A stretch of 16,588 nucleotides of DNA, taken from NCBI GenBank assembly GCA_029310945.1, contig JARJFC010000066.1, positions 1-16,588 of the forward strand, in the 5' to 3' direction. This DNA is from Leptospira sp. 96542. Its GTDB lineage: Bacteria > Spirochaetota > Leptospiria > Leptospirales > Leptospiraceae. Positions 1-7,563 of the stretch are shown piece by piece. The position numbers and the translations under genes are program-made. A model generated the notes under the pieces. The model worked only from the letters and a program-made list of their open reading frames with translations, was not told where the DNA came from and searched no databases. Within the stretch, counting starts at the first letter, position 1. Each line of letters starts with the position of its first letter.

Positions 1-46
1 GATTGATTCTTTCATTTAAATATTCAAAATATTTATAGTTTATCAT
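1..46 (-). CDS. Possible 5' end of a gene leaving the left edge
   Basis: On the minus strand an ATG at 46-44 opens a frame that stays open to the window edge and reads M-I-N-Y-K-Y-F-E-Y-L-N-E-R-I-N. An in-frame GTG lies nine bases upstream. No clear Shine-Dalgarno sequence precedes either start. Fifteen codons in AT-rich DNA can be open by chance, so this is only a hint that a divergent gene starts here. No family can be named. Confidence 0.2.
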   Translation of the reverse strand, partial: MINYKYFEYLNERIN

Positions 47-197
47 CTTTTTCACATGAGGTGAGATCAGCCTGAAAGAGCCCGTTCGATGATACATAAG
101 AATATCCATAGTTTTCGGCTATTGGTATATCTTTTTTTTTACCTATTTCCCTACAACGATTGCCTTTCCTCTCTAAAATCCAATCCACCGCACCAGG

Positions 198-295
198 GAT
201 CCGAAGGGCGCAAGAGTCTTGTCGTTAGACAAGACGGGAGCGTAAGCGAACCCCGGAGTGAGCCCGCCCGGGTGCCCACAAGCATTAATGCGAAC
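198..295. repeat. GC-rich modular intergenic element
   Basis: The block is made of short similar modules such as GGGCGCAAGAG, GGGAGCGTAAGCGA and CGGAGTGAGCC. It also holds a perfect hairpin (216-235), a CCCGGG palindrome (267-272) and a perfect 10-base palindrome, GCATTAATGC (282-291). Its composition contrasts sharply with the AT-rich flanks. It looks like a dispersed extragenic repeat, but no second full copy lies in this window, only the shared string AATGCGAAC near 3290. A genome self-comparison would decide. Confidence 0.4.
216..235. repeat. Perfect 8-bp inverted repeat (hairpin)
   Basis: GTCTTGTC (216-223) and GACAAGAC (228-235) are exact reverse complements around the 4-base loop GTTA. 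No T-run follows on either strand, so it is not a standard intrinsic terminator. It sits inside the GC-rich modular element and is probably part of its folded structure. Confidence 0.6.
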
Positions 296-370
296 TTTTT
301 CAGCAGAAAAAATGGAAATTTTAGGATCTTGCGTGCAAAATAGCAGACTGTGTGATAAACGGAAAGCATT

Positions 371-427
371 GGGTGGCGGGTCTAGTACCCCACCCTCGGA
401 TAGGGCGGGGATCGTGTACCCTCACCC
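371..427. repeat. Two-copy tandem repeat with imperfect hairpin
   Basis: The string GTACCC followed by C or T and then CACCC occurs at 385-395 and at 416-427. The GTACCC cores are 31 bases apart, and each copy is preceded by a G-run (378-380 and 407-410). In the first copy, GGGTG (371-375) plus GGGT (378-381) can pair with ACCC (387-390) plus CACCC (391-395) to form a bulged hairpin. No T-run follows it, so termination is not indicated. Confidence 0.5.
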
Positions 428-441
428 AACTCCCCACCCCC
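419..441 (-). promoter_or_regulatory. G-quadruplex motif on the minus strand
   Basis: The plus strand has four C-runs: 419-421, 425-427, 432-435 and 437-441. They are separated by TCA, AACT and A. The minus strand therefore has four G-runs of 3-5 with loops of 1, 4 and 3 bases, which fits the canonical G3+N1-7 quadruplex rule. The minus strand is the template for the beta-oxidation operon that starts about 90 bases downstream. The sequence match is direct; any effect on transcription is inference. Confidence 0.5.
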
Positions 442-531
442 TTTTGTAACAAATCTGACAAAAAAAAACGATTTTCGGGGTACCTCTTCTTTCTACAAAG
501 GTAAGTAAAATTAAGAATCGGAAATTCCTTC

Positions 532-1842
532 ATGAGAGAAATCAAAACCGTCACGATTTTAGGTGCCAACGGAGCCATGGGTTCTGGAAGTGCAGGCGTA
601 ATCGCTGCCTTCGGTGGAGCCAAAGTCCATATGCTCGCAAGAGACGTAGAAAAAGCCAAACAAGGCATTGAAGCCGCTGTTGGTTCCGTTAAAACTGATA
701 CCATCCGTTCTCGGATGATCCCTGGATCGTACGATGCCGATCTGGAAAAGGCAGTTGCGGAATCAGATTGGGTGTTTGAACTTGTTGCCGAAAGTTACGA
801 AGTCAAAGAACCCATCAACGCACGCATTGCCAAAGCAAGAAAACCAGGAACCATTGTTTCCACAGTGTCCTCTGGTTTGTCCATTGCAAGACTCGCATCC
901 GCTTATGATGAAGACGGAAAAAAACACTACTACGGTACACATTTTTTCAATCCTCCTTACAAAATGATCCTTTGTGAACTCGTAACTCATGCTGGTAACG
1001 ATAAAAAAGTCACGGCGAAGTTGGGTGAGTACTTGGACAAAGTTCTTGGCCGTGCGGTTGTGTACACAAACGACACCCCTGCATTTGCTGGTAACCGAAT
1101 CGGTTTCCAACTTATGAACGAAGTGGCACATTTTGCAGAAAAATACGCAGACAAAGGTGGAATCGCCCTACTCGACGAAGTCATGTCAGGTTACACTGGC
1201 CGCGCTATGGGACCACTTGCTACAGCTGACTTTGTGGGCCTCGATGTACACAAAGCCATCGTGGACAATATCTTTGAAAACACAAAAGACGAAGCTCACG
1301 AAACCTTCAAATTACCTGGATACTTTCAAAAACTAATTGATGAAGGAAAATTGGGTATGAAGTCGGGTGGTGGTCTTACAAAAATCACTAAACATTCAGA
1401 CGGCAAACGTGAAAAATTTGTTTATAATATCAAAACTGGTGCGTACGATCCGTACCCTAAATTTGACATACCGTTTATCAAAGAAGCTCGCAAGCTCATC
1501 CAAGAATCCAACTACAAAGGTGCAATGGAAGTTGTAAAAAAAGCCAGTGGTTTTGAAGCAGACATTGCTCGTTATTTCATTTCACGTTACATCAGTTATT
1601 CGCTCTCACTCGTGGGTGAAGTTGTGGATACAAAAGAAAACACAGACGGTGCTATGGGTTTTGGATTCAATTGGGTTCCAGCCTCTGCCTTTGTTGATTT
1701 CCTTGGTGGACCAAAAGAAACCATTAAAATGATGGAAACTTCCAAAATTCCAGTACCAAAACTTTTAAAAGACGCCAAAGAAGGCAAAAAGTTTTACGAA
1801 CTTGGTGATAAGTTAGATGCAAGGTCACTTTTCAAAGGTTAA
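532..1842 (+). CDS. 3-hydroxyacyl-CoA dehydrogenase (FadB/FadN-type dehydrogenase part, no hydratase domain)
   Basis: This enzyme oxidises L-3-hydroxyacyl-CoA to 3-ketoacyl-CoA with NAD+, the third step of beta-oxidation, in the cytoplasm. The 436-residue protein has an N-terminal Rossmann motif GANGAMG (11-17) and the family signature THFFNPPYK (136-144). The catalytic pair is His137 and Glu149, with the same 12-residue spacing as in animal and bacterial family members. Asn188 lies in DTPAFAGNR. Residues about 186-300 and 325-425 look like two copies of the C-terminal dehydrogenase domain; the second contains [13 protein letters not shown]. This is the layout of the dehydrogenase half of multifunctional FadB/FadN, without the enoyl-CoA hydratase part. 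The ATG is preceded by only a weak GGA (520-522). The thiolase follows after 13 bases, so the two genes form an operon. Confidence 0.92.
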   Translation: MREIKTVTILGANGAMGSGSAGVIAAFGGAKVHMLARDVEKAKQGIEAAVGSVKTDTIRSRMIPGSYDADLEKAVAESDWVFELVAESYEVKEPINARIAKARKPGTIVSTVSSGLSIARLASAYDEDGKKHYYGTHFFNPPYKMILCELVTHAGNDKKVTAKLGEYLDKVLGRAVVYTNDTPAFAGNRIGFQLMNEVAHFAEKYADKGGIALLDEVMSGYTGRAMGPLATADFVGLDVHKAIVDNIFENTKDEAHETFKLPGYFQKLIDEGKLGMKSGGGLTKITKHSDGKREKFVYNIKTGAYDPYPKFDIPFIKEARKLIQESNYKGAMEVVKKASGFEADIARYFISRYISYSLSLVGEVVDTKENTDGAMGFGFNWVPASAFVDFLGGPKETIKMMETSKIPVPKLLKDAKEGKKFYELGDKLDARSLFKG

Positions 1843-1855
1843 ATAGGAGTATCGT

Positions 1856-3121
1856 ATGAGTGAAAAAGTATTTGTACTAGGTGGAGAACAAACCGACTTC
1901 CAACGTAACTGGACTAAAGAAGGAAAATCCTTTATGTCCATGATGCGTGAAGTGATGGACGATGCCCTTGAAAAAGTTGGCATCAGTTACGATGAAATTA
2001 AAAAACTAAACAAAGAAAACAAAGTGGCCGTTTTTGTTGGTAACTTTGATGCAGAGCAGTACACGAACCAAGGACATTTGGGTGCATTCCTTACGGAAGT
2101 AAACCCTGCATTTTATGGTGTGCCTGGTGCTCGTTACGAAGCAGCTTGTGCTTCTGGTTCTGTGGCATTGGACGCAGCCATCACACATATCCGTGCGGAA
2201 GACTACGACTTAGCCATTGTTCTTGGCATTGAAGTGATGAAAACGGTTTCCTCTTCTGTGGGTGGAGACTTCCTTGGAACAGCTGCTTATTACGAAAAAG
2301 AAGCAAAGGGAGTTCAATTTCCTTTCCCAAAACTTTTCGGAAAACTAGCAGACGTTATCCTTGAACGTTACGACCTAAAAGAAGAACGATTTATGGATGC
2401 ATTGGCCGAAATTTCTCGTATCAATTATGCAAACGCAAAACGAAATCCTAAAGCCCAAACACGTTCTTGGTTTATGAACAAAGAACATGCAATGGCTCGT
2501 GGTGGTGCCAATAATATGGCTGTTGGTGGAAGGCTTTGTATCAGTGATTGTTCACAAGTGACTGACGGTGCAGCGGTAACCATCCTTGCATCCAAAGATT
2601 ATGCAAAAGACCACGCCAAAAAAACTGGCAAAAAAATTGATGAAATTCCTCGTGTCAAAGGTTGGGGTCACCGTGTAGCGCCCATTACATTTGAAGCAAA
2701 AAAAGAGGAATCAGTTGGCGATAAATACATCCTTCCTTGGACAAGACAAACAGTAAAGGATGCATACAAACGTGCTGATTTGGATGTAAAAGACATCGAC
2801 GTATTTGAAACACACGATTGTTTTACATCTTCTGAATATGCTGCTATTTCTGCGTTTGGAATTTCTGATCCAGGTAAAGAACATATCGCCATCGAAGAAG
2901 GAACCATTGATTTTGGTGGTAAAAAACCAATCAATCCATCTGGTGGACTCATTGGTGTGGGTCACCCTGTGGGCGCATCTGGGGTTCGTATGATGCTTGA
3001 CCTCCACAAACAAGTGACAGGAAATGCTGGCGACTACCAAGTGAAAGGTGCTAAAAATGGTTTGATGTTGAACATCGGTGGCTCTGCCACAACCAATATG
3101 GTGTTTATCCTCGGCAGGTAA
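1856..3121 (+). CDS. Thiolase, SCP2-like acetyl-CoA acyltransferase
   Basis: This is probably the 3-ketoacyl-CoA thiolase that completes beta-oxidation by releasing acetyl-CoA. The 421-residue protein carries the nucleophile motif [11 protein letters not shown] (Cys98), an HDCF motif (320-323) and [17 protein letters not shown] with catalytic His370. Near the C-terminus is GGSATTN. HDCF and GGSxTTN are typical of the SCP2-type thiolases and differ from classical FadA/AtoB, which have an NEAF-type motif and a second active-site Cys in CxG. The start is well supported by AGGAG at 1845-1849, six bases before the ATG. It is downstream of the hydroxyacyl-CoA dehydrogenase, matching its pathway order. 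Chain-length preference cannot be read from sequence, and a biosynthetic acetoacetyl-CoA role is a less likely alternative. Confidence 0.9.
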   Translation: MSEKVFVLGGEQTDFQRNWTKEGKSFMSMMREVMDDALEKVGISYDEIKKLNKENKVAVFVGNFDAEQYTNQGHLGAFLTEVNPAFYGVPGARYEAACASGSVALDAAITHIRAEDYDLAIVLGIEVMKTVSSSVGGDFLGTAAYYEKEAKGVQFPFPKLFGKLADVILERYDLKEERFMDALAEISRINYANAKRNPKAQTRSWFMNKEHAMARGGANNMAVGGRLCISDCSQVTDGAAVTILASKDYAKDHAKKTGKKIDEIPRVKGWGHRVAPITFEAKKEESVGDKYILPWTRQTVKDAYKRADLDVKDIDVFETHDCFTSSEYAAISAFGISDPGKEHIAIEEGTIDFGGKKPINPSGGLIGVGHPVGASGVRMMLDLHKQVTGNAGDYQVKGAKNGLMLNIGGSATTNMVFILGR

Positions 3122-3152
3122 TTCACCAAATAACATAGTTTAGTTGGCTTGC

Positions 3153-3188
3153 AAAAAAAAACTTACCCAGAGTCAAAACCTGGGTGAG
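3153..3188 (-). terminator. Intrinsic terminator reading leftward
   Basis: Bases 3162-3170 pair with 3180-3188 as a 9-bp stem (one G-T pair) around a 9-base loop. Read on the minus strand, the stem is followed by nine T (complement of A 3153-3161). It would stop leftward transcripts before they run antisense into the thiolase gene, yet no minus-strand gene is visible just to its right. Confidence 0.6.
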
Positions 3189-3220
3189 GACGAACCACTG
3201 AACAAAACAGAAACGAAGTA

Positions 3221-3255
3221 AACCAGGGAGTTTTTTAAATCCCCTGGTTTTTTTT
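3221..3255 (+). terminator. Intrinsic terminator of the beta-oxidation operon
   Basis: AACCAGGG (3221-3228) and CCCTGGTT (3242-3249) form a perfect 8-bp stem around a 13-base loop. The T-run spans 3248-3255. It lies about 100 bases after the thiolase stop and fits a rho-independent terminator for the 532-3121 operon. Confidence 0.8.
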
Positions 3256-3302
3256 GGCCGCCTCGCAAAAAAGCGCCGAACCAAAACGAAATGCGAACAG
3301 GC

Positions 3303-3394
3303 GATCCCGCTTTCCGCTGCAATCTTTCCCATCTATTTACTTTGCAAATCCAATCGAAAACGGAAAGGATTTCCGCTACAATCGGTGGCGGATC
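3303..3394. repeat. Extragenic element with nested direct and inverted repeats
   Basis: Two near-identical 14-base direct repeats, TTTCCGCTGCAATC (3311-3324) and TTTCCGCTACAATC (3370-3383), differ at one base. Around them, GATCCCGC (3303-3310) and GCGGATC (3388-3394) pair with one bulged C. Inside, AATCTTTCC (3321-3329) and GGAAAGGATT (3362-3371) pair with one bulge. The whole can fold as one long hairpin while keeping direct repeats at both arms. From memory it resembles repeated extragenic sequences found in many Bacteroidetes and some spirochaetes; that is recall and was not checked. No coding signal is seen. Confidence 0.55.
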
Positions 3395-3450
3395 ATTTTA
3401 GAAAATTTCAAAATTCTTACTTTATTTTTTAGACAAAGACCCCACAAATC

Positions 3451-3987
3451 ATGGATATGTCCATCTCCCTCTACCTTGCAGGCCCCGAAGTGTTTTTGCC
3501 AGACGCCCACCAAGTTTTACAAAATAATAAAAAACTCTGTACACACAAAGGTTTTACCGCATTTACCCCGTTCGATGGCGAGTTGCCACTGTCAACAAAT
3601 CGTGACCTTTCTTTGGCAAAAGAGATTTTTGAAGCCAACTGTAAACTCATAGACCAAACTACAACTGTCATTGCCAATTGTAATTTTTTTAGGGGAGCCT
3701 GTGTGGATGACGGAACATCCTTTGAAATCGGATACGCATTTGCCAAAGGCAAACAAATATGGGGTTACCGGTCGGACCTAATTCCCTTACATACCAAAAC
3801 AGCAAAACTTATTCCCGTATCACAACATAACTCAGGGTATATGATGGATGCAGATGGATACCTCCTTAACGAAGATTTTGGAAATTCGATTAACCTAATG
3901 TTGGAATTTTCGATTTTAAAGTCTGGGGGCAAACTTGTAATTGGCGGACTAACAGAAGTTTTGGAAGAAATCGTAAAGGGGAGTTGA
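3451..3987 (+). CDS. Nucleoside 2-deoxyribosyltransferase family protein
   Basis: The 178-residue protein matches the nucleoside 2-deoxyribosyltransferase fold. These enzymes move 2-deoxyribose between purine or pyrimidine bases, or hydrolyse deoxynucleoside monophosphates, in nucleotide salvage. It has the N-terminal motif LYLAGPEVF (7-15) with Tyr8. The core motif VDDGTSFEIGYA (85-96) places Asp86 and the nucleophile Glu92 six residues apart, the same spacing as Asp92 and Glu98 in the Lactobacillus leichmannii enzyme. A C-terminal NSINLML segment fits the family. A second in-frame ATG two codons later is an alternative start, and neither has a clear ribosome site. The gene stands alone, behind the terminator and repeat element. 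It converges on the exported-protein gene with seven bases between stops and no visible terminator. The base specificity and whether it acts on nucleosides or nucleotides are unknown. Confidence 0.85.
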   Translation: MDMSISLYLAGPEVFLPDAHQVLQNNKKLCTHKGFTAFTPFDGELPLSTNRDLSLAKEIFEANCKLIDQTTTVIANCNFFRGACVDDGTSFEIGYAFAKGKQIWGYRSDLIPLHTKTAKLIPVSQHNSGYMMDADGYLLNEDFGNSINLMLEFSILKSGGKLVIGGLTEVLEEIVKGS

Positions 3988-3994
3988 ATGAATT

Positions 3995-4426
3995 TTATTT
4001 TAAAGGTTTTGTATATATTTTAACTCGCCCAGTAGTCACACCACTGCTATCCACTAACTTAAAAGAATACCCGTCAGAAAATACTTCCGTTAAATACAAC
4101 GTACTTTTGGAAGCAATCATCTTTGATACTTTTTGAAGAGGAAAAATTTCATCATGAACTTCCATTACTTTTTGCTCCATTGTACAAGGTGAAACCCATT
4201 TGATTGAAGTGCGAATATAACTAGTGGGGTACACCCGATAATTGATTTCCTCGGTTTTCGACCTCATAAAGATAATTTCACCGAAGCTCCCTTCGTATGA
4301 AAATTTTCCGACATGAAATTTAGAACAAACATTTTCATTAACCAATGCAAACGAGAGTTCAGGAAGAACTAAAAGACCCCAGAGGCAAATATATTTCACA
4401 ACGACCTTTGACAATCTATACCCCAT
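3995..4426 (-). CDS. Small exported protein of unknown function
   Basis: I do not recognise this family. The ATG at 4426 gives 143 residues that begin with a credible signal peptide: Arg4 and Lys7, a hydrophobic core to about residue 25 and a likely cleavage after SFA (25-27). A GTG at 4462 would add 12 residues before it, which fits a signal peptide less well. The mature part is about 116 residues with beta-rich composition. It has two cysteines (34 and 81) that could form a disulfide in the periplasm. There are no further membrane segments and no lipobox. It is the last gene of the leftward set formed by the Aer-like transducer and the cyclase, about 100 bases below the cyclase stop. A periplasmic role linked to that cyclase is possible but not shown. 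Confidence 0.7.
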   Translation of the reverse strand: MGYRLSKVVVKYICLWGLLVLPELSFALVNENVCSKFHVGKFSYEGSFGEIIFMRSKTEEINYRVYPTSYIRTSIKWVSPCTMEQKVMEVHDEIFPLQKVSKMIASKSTLYLTEVFSDGYSFKLVDSSGVTTGRVKIYTKPLK

Positions 4427-4469
4427 AATATACGAAAACCGACTTTGATCCCAATTCCACACAGATCAC

Positions 4470-4498
4470 GTTCTATGATCCGATCCGAATGTTCTATG
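4470..4498. repeat. 8-base direct repeat between cyclase and exported-protein gene
   Basis: GTTCTATG occurs at 4470-4477 and again at 4491-4498. The start-to-start distance is 21 bases, close to two helical turns. The spacer holds GATCCGATCC. The pair lies upstream of the exported-protein gene on the minus strand, where an operator could be. Chance occurrence cannot be excluded. Confidence 0.3.
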
Positions 4499-4524
4499 GA
4501 ATATCCAAAACACATAACAAATGT

Positions 4525-5847
4525 TCAAACCAATCGGTTATACAGTTCATAAAAACGTTCATTGGGTGTAAAACCTTGGCCACCCTCTGATAATTCAGGC
4601 CGAATCCCTTCCACAATGTACATGTCGATGTCTCCTTTGTGTTTGGCAGGAACCTTTCCCCGGCTTTTGCATTTAAAAAAATCATCTACCAAATTTTTGG
4701 TTTCAAGAGAGATATTGATTTGTCCAGCAATCCCCGAAGATTCACACCGACTTGCAGTATTTACAGTATCACCCCAAACATCGTAGGCAAATTTTTTTTC
4801 GCCAATAACTCCTGCAACAAGTGGTCCCGAATGGATGCCAATCCTAAGTTGCCAATAAGGTAAGTTTTTGTTTTGTTTTTCCAATTTCAATCGATTCATA
4901 AATGTTTGGATTTCAAGTGCGGTTAGAACACAATCGATTGCATGGGTTTGGTTTTCAGTCGGAATTCCCCCAACACACATATACGAATCCCCAATCGTTT
5001 TTAATTTCTCCAATTTGTGCCGCTCAATGAGAGAATCAAAATAGGAAAAACAATAATCTAATTCCTTGACCAATTGGTTTGGTGGCATGGTTTCCGCAAT
5101 TTTTGTAAATCCTTCAAAGTCCGTAAAAAGAACAGTGGCCGAATCAATATGAACAGGTGGGCTGACACCTTTTAACTTTAGTTCTTCGACGACAGTTACA
5201 GGTAAGATATTCAAAAGTAATTTTTCCGATTTCAGCCTTTCTTCCGCCACCAAACGTTTATCTCGTCGGGAACTTCGTATAGTTCGAGCACTCACTTCAT
5301 TTCTCAGAATATAATAATCTGATGCCACACCTATCCAATAAGAGGAAAGGATAACGATCGCCGAACTAGACAATAGATACAGTGGAGGAGAAAAAAACAA
5401 TTCTGGATGTATAAAATAAAGACTTATAAAAAAAACTACCACCATGCCTATTGTATTGGTGATATAAGTCCATTTTGGCATAATGCCAACTCCTACACCT
5501 CCCCCTCCCACAAACAAAATGTAAAATATGGGGAGGTATTCTGGCATATAAGCTCCAAAATGCCCAATGATCATAGCCCAAGGAAAAACAACAGTCCAGA
5601 AGAACCAAAATGACCAACTTGTCAAAGTAGACTTTCCCCTAACCAATCGATAGGTGGGGTAAAATGGAAGCAAGATGACAAATACACAGGAAAAAATTGC
5701 AAACCCAACTGGCAAAGTCTGTTTCGCATTTTCGTCTAACTCGGGAATAAAAAGAAAACACCCAAGTAAAACCAATGTTCCGCTCATAGCCTTTCGAAAG
5801 GTAGAGTGGCTCGTCGTTTTCCAAATATCAAAGAATAGTCGAACCAA
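4525..5847 (-). CDS. Membrane-anchored class III adenylate cyclase (six-helix sensor region)
   Basis: This enzyme makes cAMP from ATP at the inner membrane. Of 440 residues, about 20-175 hold roughly six hydrophobic segments. A charged helix (182-215) ending in LLLNILP leads into the catalytic domain (about 232-415). Both metal-binding aspartates are present: Asp243 in FTDFEGF and Asp287 in KTIGDSYM. Lys283 and Asp356 (FAYDVWGDTVN) are the ATP-selecting pair, and Asn363 and Arg367 are the transition-state residues. This supports adenylate rather than guanylate specificity and a homodimeric class IIIa-like enzyme. The start is a TTG (5847-5845) behind a GGAG-type site; ATG at residue 21 is the alternative. 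It follows the Aer-like transducer gene by 33 bases, suggesting co-transcription. The ligand sensed by the membrane part is unknown. Confidence 0.9.
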   Translation of the reverse strand: MVRLFFDIWKTTSHSTFRKAMSGTLVLLGCFLFIPELDENAKQTLPVGFAIFSCVFVILLPFYPTYRLVRGKSTLTSWSFWFFWTVVFPWAMIIGHFGAYMPEYLPIFYILFVGGGGVGVGIMPKWTYITNTIGMVVVFFISLYFIHPELFFSPPLYLLSSSAIVILSSYWIGVASDYYILRNEVSARTIRSSRRDKRLVAEERLKSEKLLLNILPVTVVEELKLKGVSPPVHIDSATVLFTDFEGFTKIAETMPPNQLVKELDYCFSYFDSLIERHKLEKLKTIGDSYMCVGGIPTENQTHAIDCVLTALEIQTFMNRLKLEKQNKNLPYWQLRIGIHSGPLVAGVIGEKKFAYDVWGDTVNTASRCESSGIAGQINISLETKNLVDDFFKCKSRGKVPAKHKGDIDMYIVEGIRPELSEGGQGFTPNERFYELYNRLV

Positions 5848-5880
5848 TCACCTTCTCCCCACATCCATCACAAACTACAC

Positions 5881-7563
5881 TTAAAACTGAAACCGACAAC
5901 CAATGGAATCGAGCCTGCTTGCAACCTCATCCAATTCTTTGATGGACACTTCAATGTTCGCAATGGTTTCCTTCTGTTCGGTGGCGGCGGCAGAAAGTTC
6001 TTCCACAATGGCCGATGTTTCCGTGAGCTGCGATTGGATTTTGTCCATATGGAAGAGGACATTTCCAGAAAGTTGGGAGGTTTCGCCACTCGATTGGAAA
6101 ATTTTAACGGCGCTGTCTTGGCTCTGTTTGCTATTGACCAAAATTTTTGCCATTTGGTCGTTTACCGTTTCAAACTCGGATGAGCCTGTTTCCACTTCCA
6201 CCAAACCTTCTTTGATCTCTGTTACCGATTGTAAAATATTAGCTGTGAGTTCGGCAATGAATTGAGAGATCTCCTTTGCAGACCTGCTGGATTGTTCAGC
6301 AAGTTTTCCCACTTCCCCCGCAACAACGGCAAAACCACGCCCCGCATCCCCCGCTCGTGCCGATTCAATGGCCGCATTGAGAGACAAAAGATTGGTTTTT
6401 TCAGCTATGGCCGAAATGGTTTCCGTAATTTTTTTGATGGCTTTGGATTTATCACCTAACTCCTGTATTGTATCTGAAGTTTTTGTGATTTTGTTTTTGG
6501 CTTTTATGAATTGTTCCATAGCAGCATCTGATCTATTTTTACCTGAGGACGAAGTTTCATATGATAAATTGGATTCCGCTTTTACATTGTCTGATTCTGT
6601 TGAAATCATCTGGATGAGGTGGTTTAAGTCTTCCATTTCCGTAAATATATCTTCTGAGTTTTGCCTGGATTCAATTGCGGAATCGGCCAGAGCATTCATT
6701 GCTTTTGAAAGTTCTAAGTAGGCTCCGTGTATATGAACCACGGCTTCTGTAAGTTCGAAAATTTGGGATTTCACAATTTCTGCATTCCCAATGAGTTGCG
6801 AAATCATTCCTCGAAATTCAAACTGCGTCTTTTTTAAAAGCCAAAATACATCTTTGAATTCTATATCTTCTGTTTGTAAAACATCAAACTTGAGTTTTCC
6901 TGTGTAAATTGATTGTAAATACAATTTAACATTTGTAAGTAGTCTCTTAGAATTTCGCAATTGGTAGACATTGAAGGCAAAAAGTAAAACTGCCAAACCA
7001 AATGCAATCATTGCTAGATACGAAACAAGTCCTGACCCAAACCCATACAAACCAACCAAGTATCCGAAAACCAAAAATAAAATTTGGCTTGTCAAAAAAG
7101 AAATACCTAGTTGTGAAAAACTGAGCGAAGGCGCAAAAATAGACTTTGGTTTTTTACCCGAATTGAGTCTACCGTATAACGCTTCTGCGGCGGCAATTTG
7201 CTCTCTCGTGGCCGTTGTACGTACCGACATATAACCTACGTGTTTGCCTTCGACATAAATGGGTGAAACATTAGCATCCACCCAATAGTGGTCTCCGTTT
7301 TTACAGCGATTTTTTACAATGCCCACCCAAGAGTTTTCCAATTTGACTGTATCCCACAAATCGGCAAAGGCTTCCTTGGGCATGTCAGGATGGCGGATTA
7401 GGTTGTGTGGTTGCCCGAGGAGCTCTTCCTGGGTATAGCCACTGATTGTGATGAAGTCTTTATTGATATAAGTGATGATTCCTTTTAAATCTGTTTTGGA
7501 TGTGATTTTGGTACCTTCTGGCACAACCACTTCCTTATTTGTGATGGGTAGATTTTTACGCAT
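5881..7563 (-). CDS. Aer-like PAS-containing methyl-accepting chemotaxis transducer
   Basis: This is a redox or oxygen taxis receptor that would signal through CheW/CheA to the flagella. The 560-residue protein has an N-terminal PAS domain (about 18-118) very close to that of E. coli Aer. It keeps [21 protein letters not shown] (57-63) and [13 protein letters not shown]; Arg57, His58 and Asp60 are residues known for FAD binding in Aer. Two hydrophobic segments (about 152-174 and 177-200) form a membrane hairpin, followed by a HAMP-like stretch and the long helical signalling domain. The hairpin tip reads [19 protein letters not shown] with [11 protein letters not shown] (from about 388). No C-terminal CheR-binding pentapeptide is seen. 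ATG 7563 is chosen because AAAGG precedes it by seven bases; an upstream frame extension to 7623 lacks such support. It heads the leftward operon with the adenylate cyclase. Confidence 0.93.
   Translation of the reverse strand: MRKNLPITNKEVVVPEGTKITSKTDLKGIITYINKDFITISGYTQEELLGQPHNLIRHPDMPKEAFADLWDTVKLENSWVGIVKNRCKNGDHYWVDANVSPIYVEGKHVGYMSVRTTATREQIAAAEALYGRLNSGKKPKSIFAPSLSFSQLGISFLTSQILFLVFGYLVGLYGFGSGLVSYLAMIAFGLAVLLFAFNVYQLRNSKRLLTNVKLYLQSIYTGKLKFDVLQTEDIEFKDVFWLLKKTQFEFRGMISQLIGNAEIVKSQIFELTEAVVHIHGAYLELSKAMNALADSAIESRQNSEDIFTEMEDLNHLIQMISTESDNVKAESNLSYETSSSGKNRSDAAMEQFIKAKNKITKTSDTIQELGDKSKAIKKITETISAIAEKTNLLSLNAAIESARAGDAGRGFAVVAGEVGKLAEQSSRSAKEISQFIAELTANILQSVTEIKEGLVEVETGSSEFETVNDQMAKILVNSKQSQDSAVKIFQSSGETSQLSGNVLFHMDKIQSQLTETSAIVEELSAAATEQKETIANIEVSIKELDEVASRLDSIGCRFQF

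Larger units (their letters stand above)
47..531. other. Long intergenic region with GC-rich repeat-like DNA
   Basis: No frame here has a credible start, ribosome site or recognisable protein. The open frames have the composition of translated repeats (runs of Arg, Pro and Ser). The stretch contains an AT-rich part (about 85-180), a GC-rich modular block (about 198-295), a second GC-rich block (371-441) and an A-rich stretch just before the dehydrogenase gene. The promoter of the beta-oxidation operon must lie here or further upstream, but no clear -35/-10 pair was recognised. Confidence 0.6.

Noticed and set aside
52..110. Leader-like sequence considered as a riboswitch
   Set aside because: No recognisable conserved riboswitch core, and no gene follows in suitable position.
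216..235. 8-bp hairpin considered as an intrinsic terminator
   Set aside because: No T-run on either strand after the stem.
89..343. 84-codon plus-strand frame in the left intergenic region
   Set aside because: It runs through the GC-rich modular repeat, has no ribosome site and reads as translated repeat.
321..704. 127-codon minus-strand frame
   Set aside because: Half of it is antisense to the dehydrogenase gene, the rest is the GC-rich repeat; no start signal.
763..1131. 122-codon minus-strand frame
   Set aside because: Lies wholly antisense within the well-supported dehydrogenase gene.
2711..3136. 141-codon minus-strand frame
   Set aside because: Antisense shadow of the thiolase gene; no recognisable domain or ribosome site.
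3254..3652. 132-codon plus-strand frame
   Set aside because: Begins in the terminator tail, passes through the nested repeat element and overlaps the deoxyribosyltransferase in another frame.
5903..6265. 120-codon plus-strand frame
   Set aside because: Antisense to the conserved helical signalling domain of the transducer; Ser-rich composition is the complement of heptad codons.
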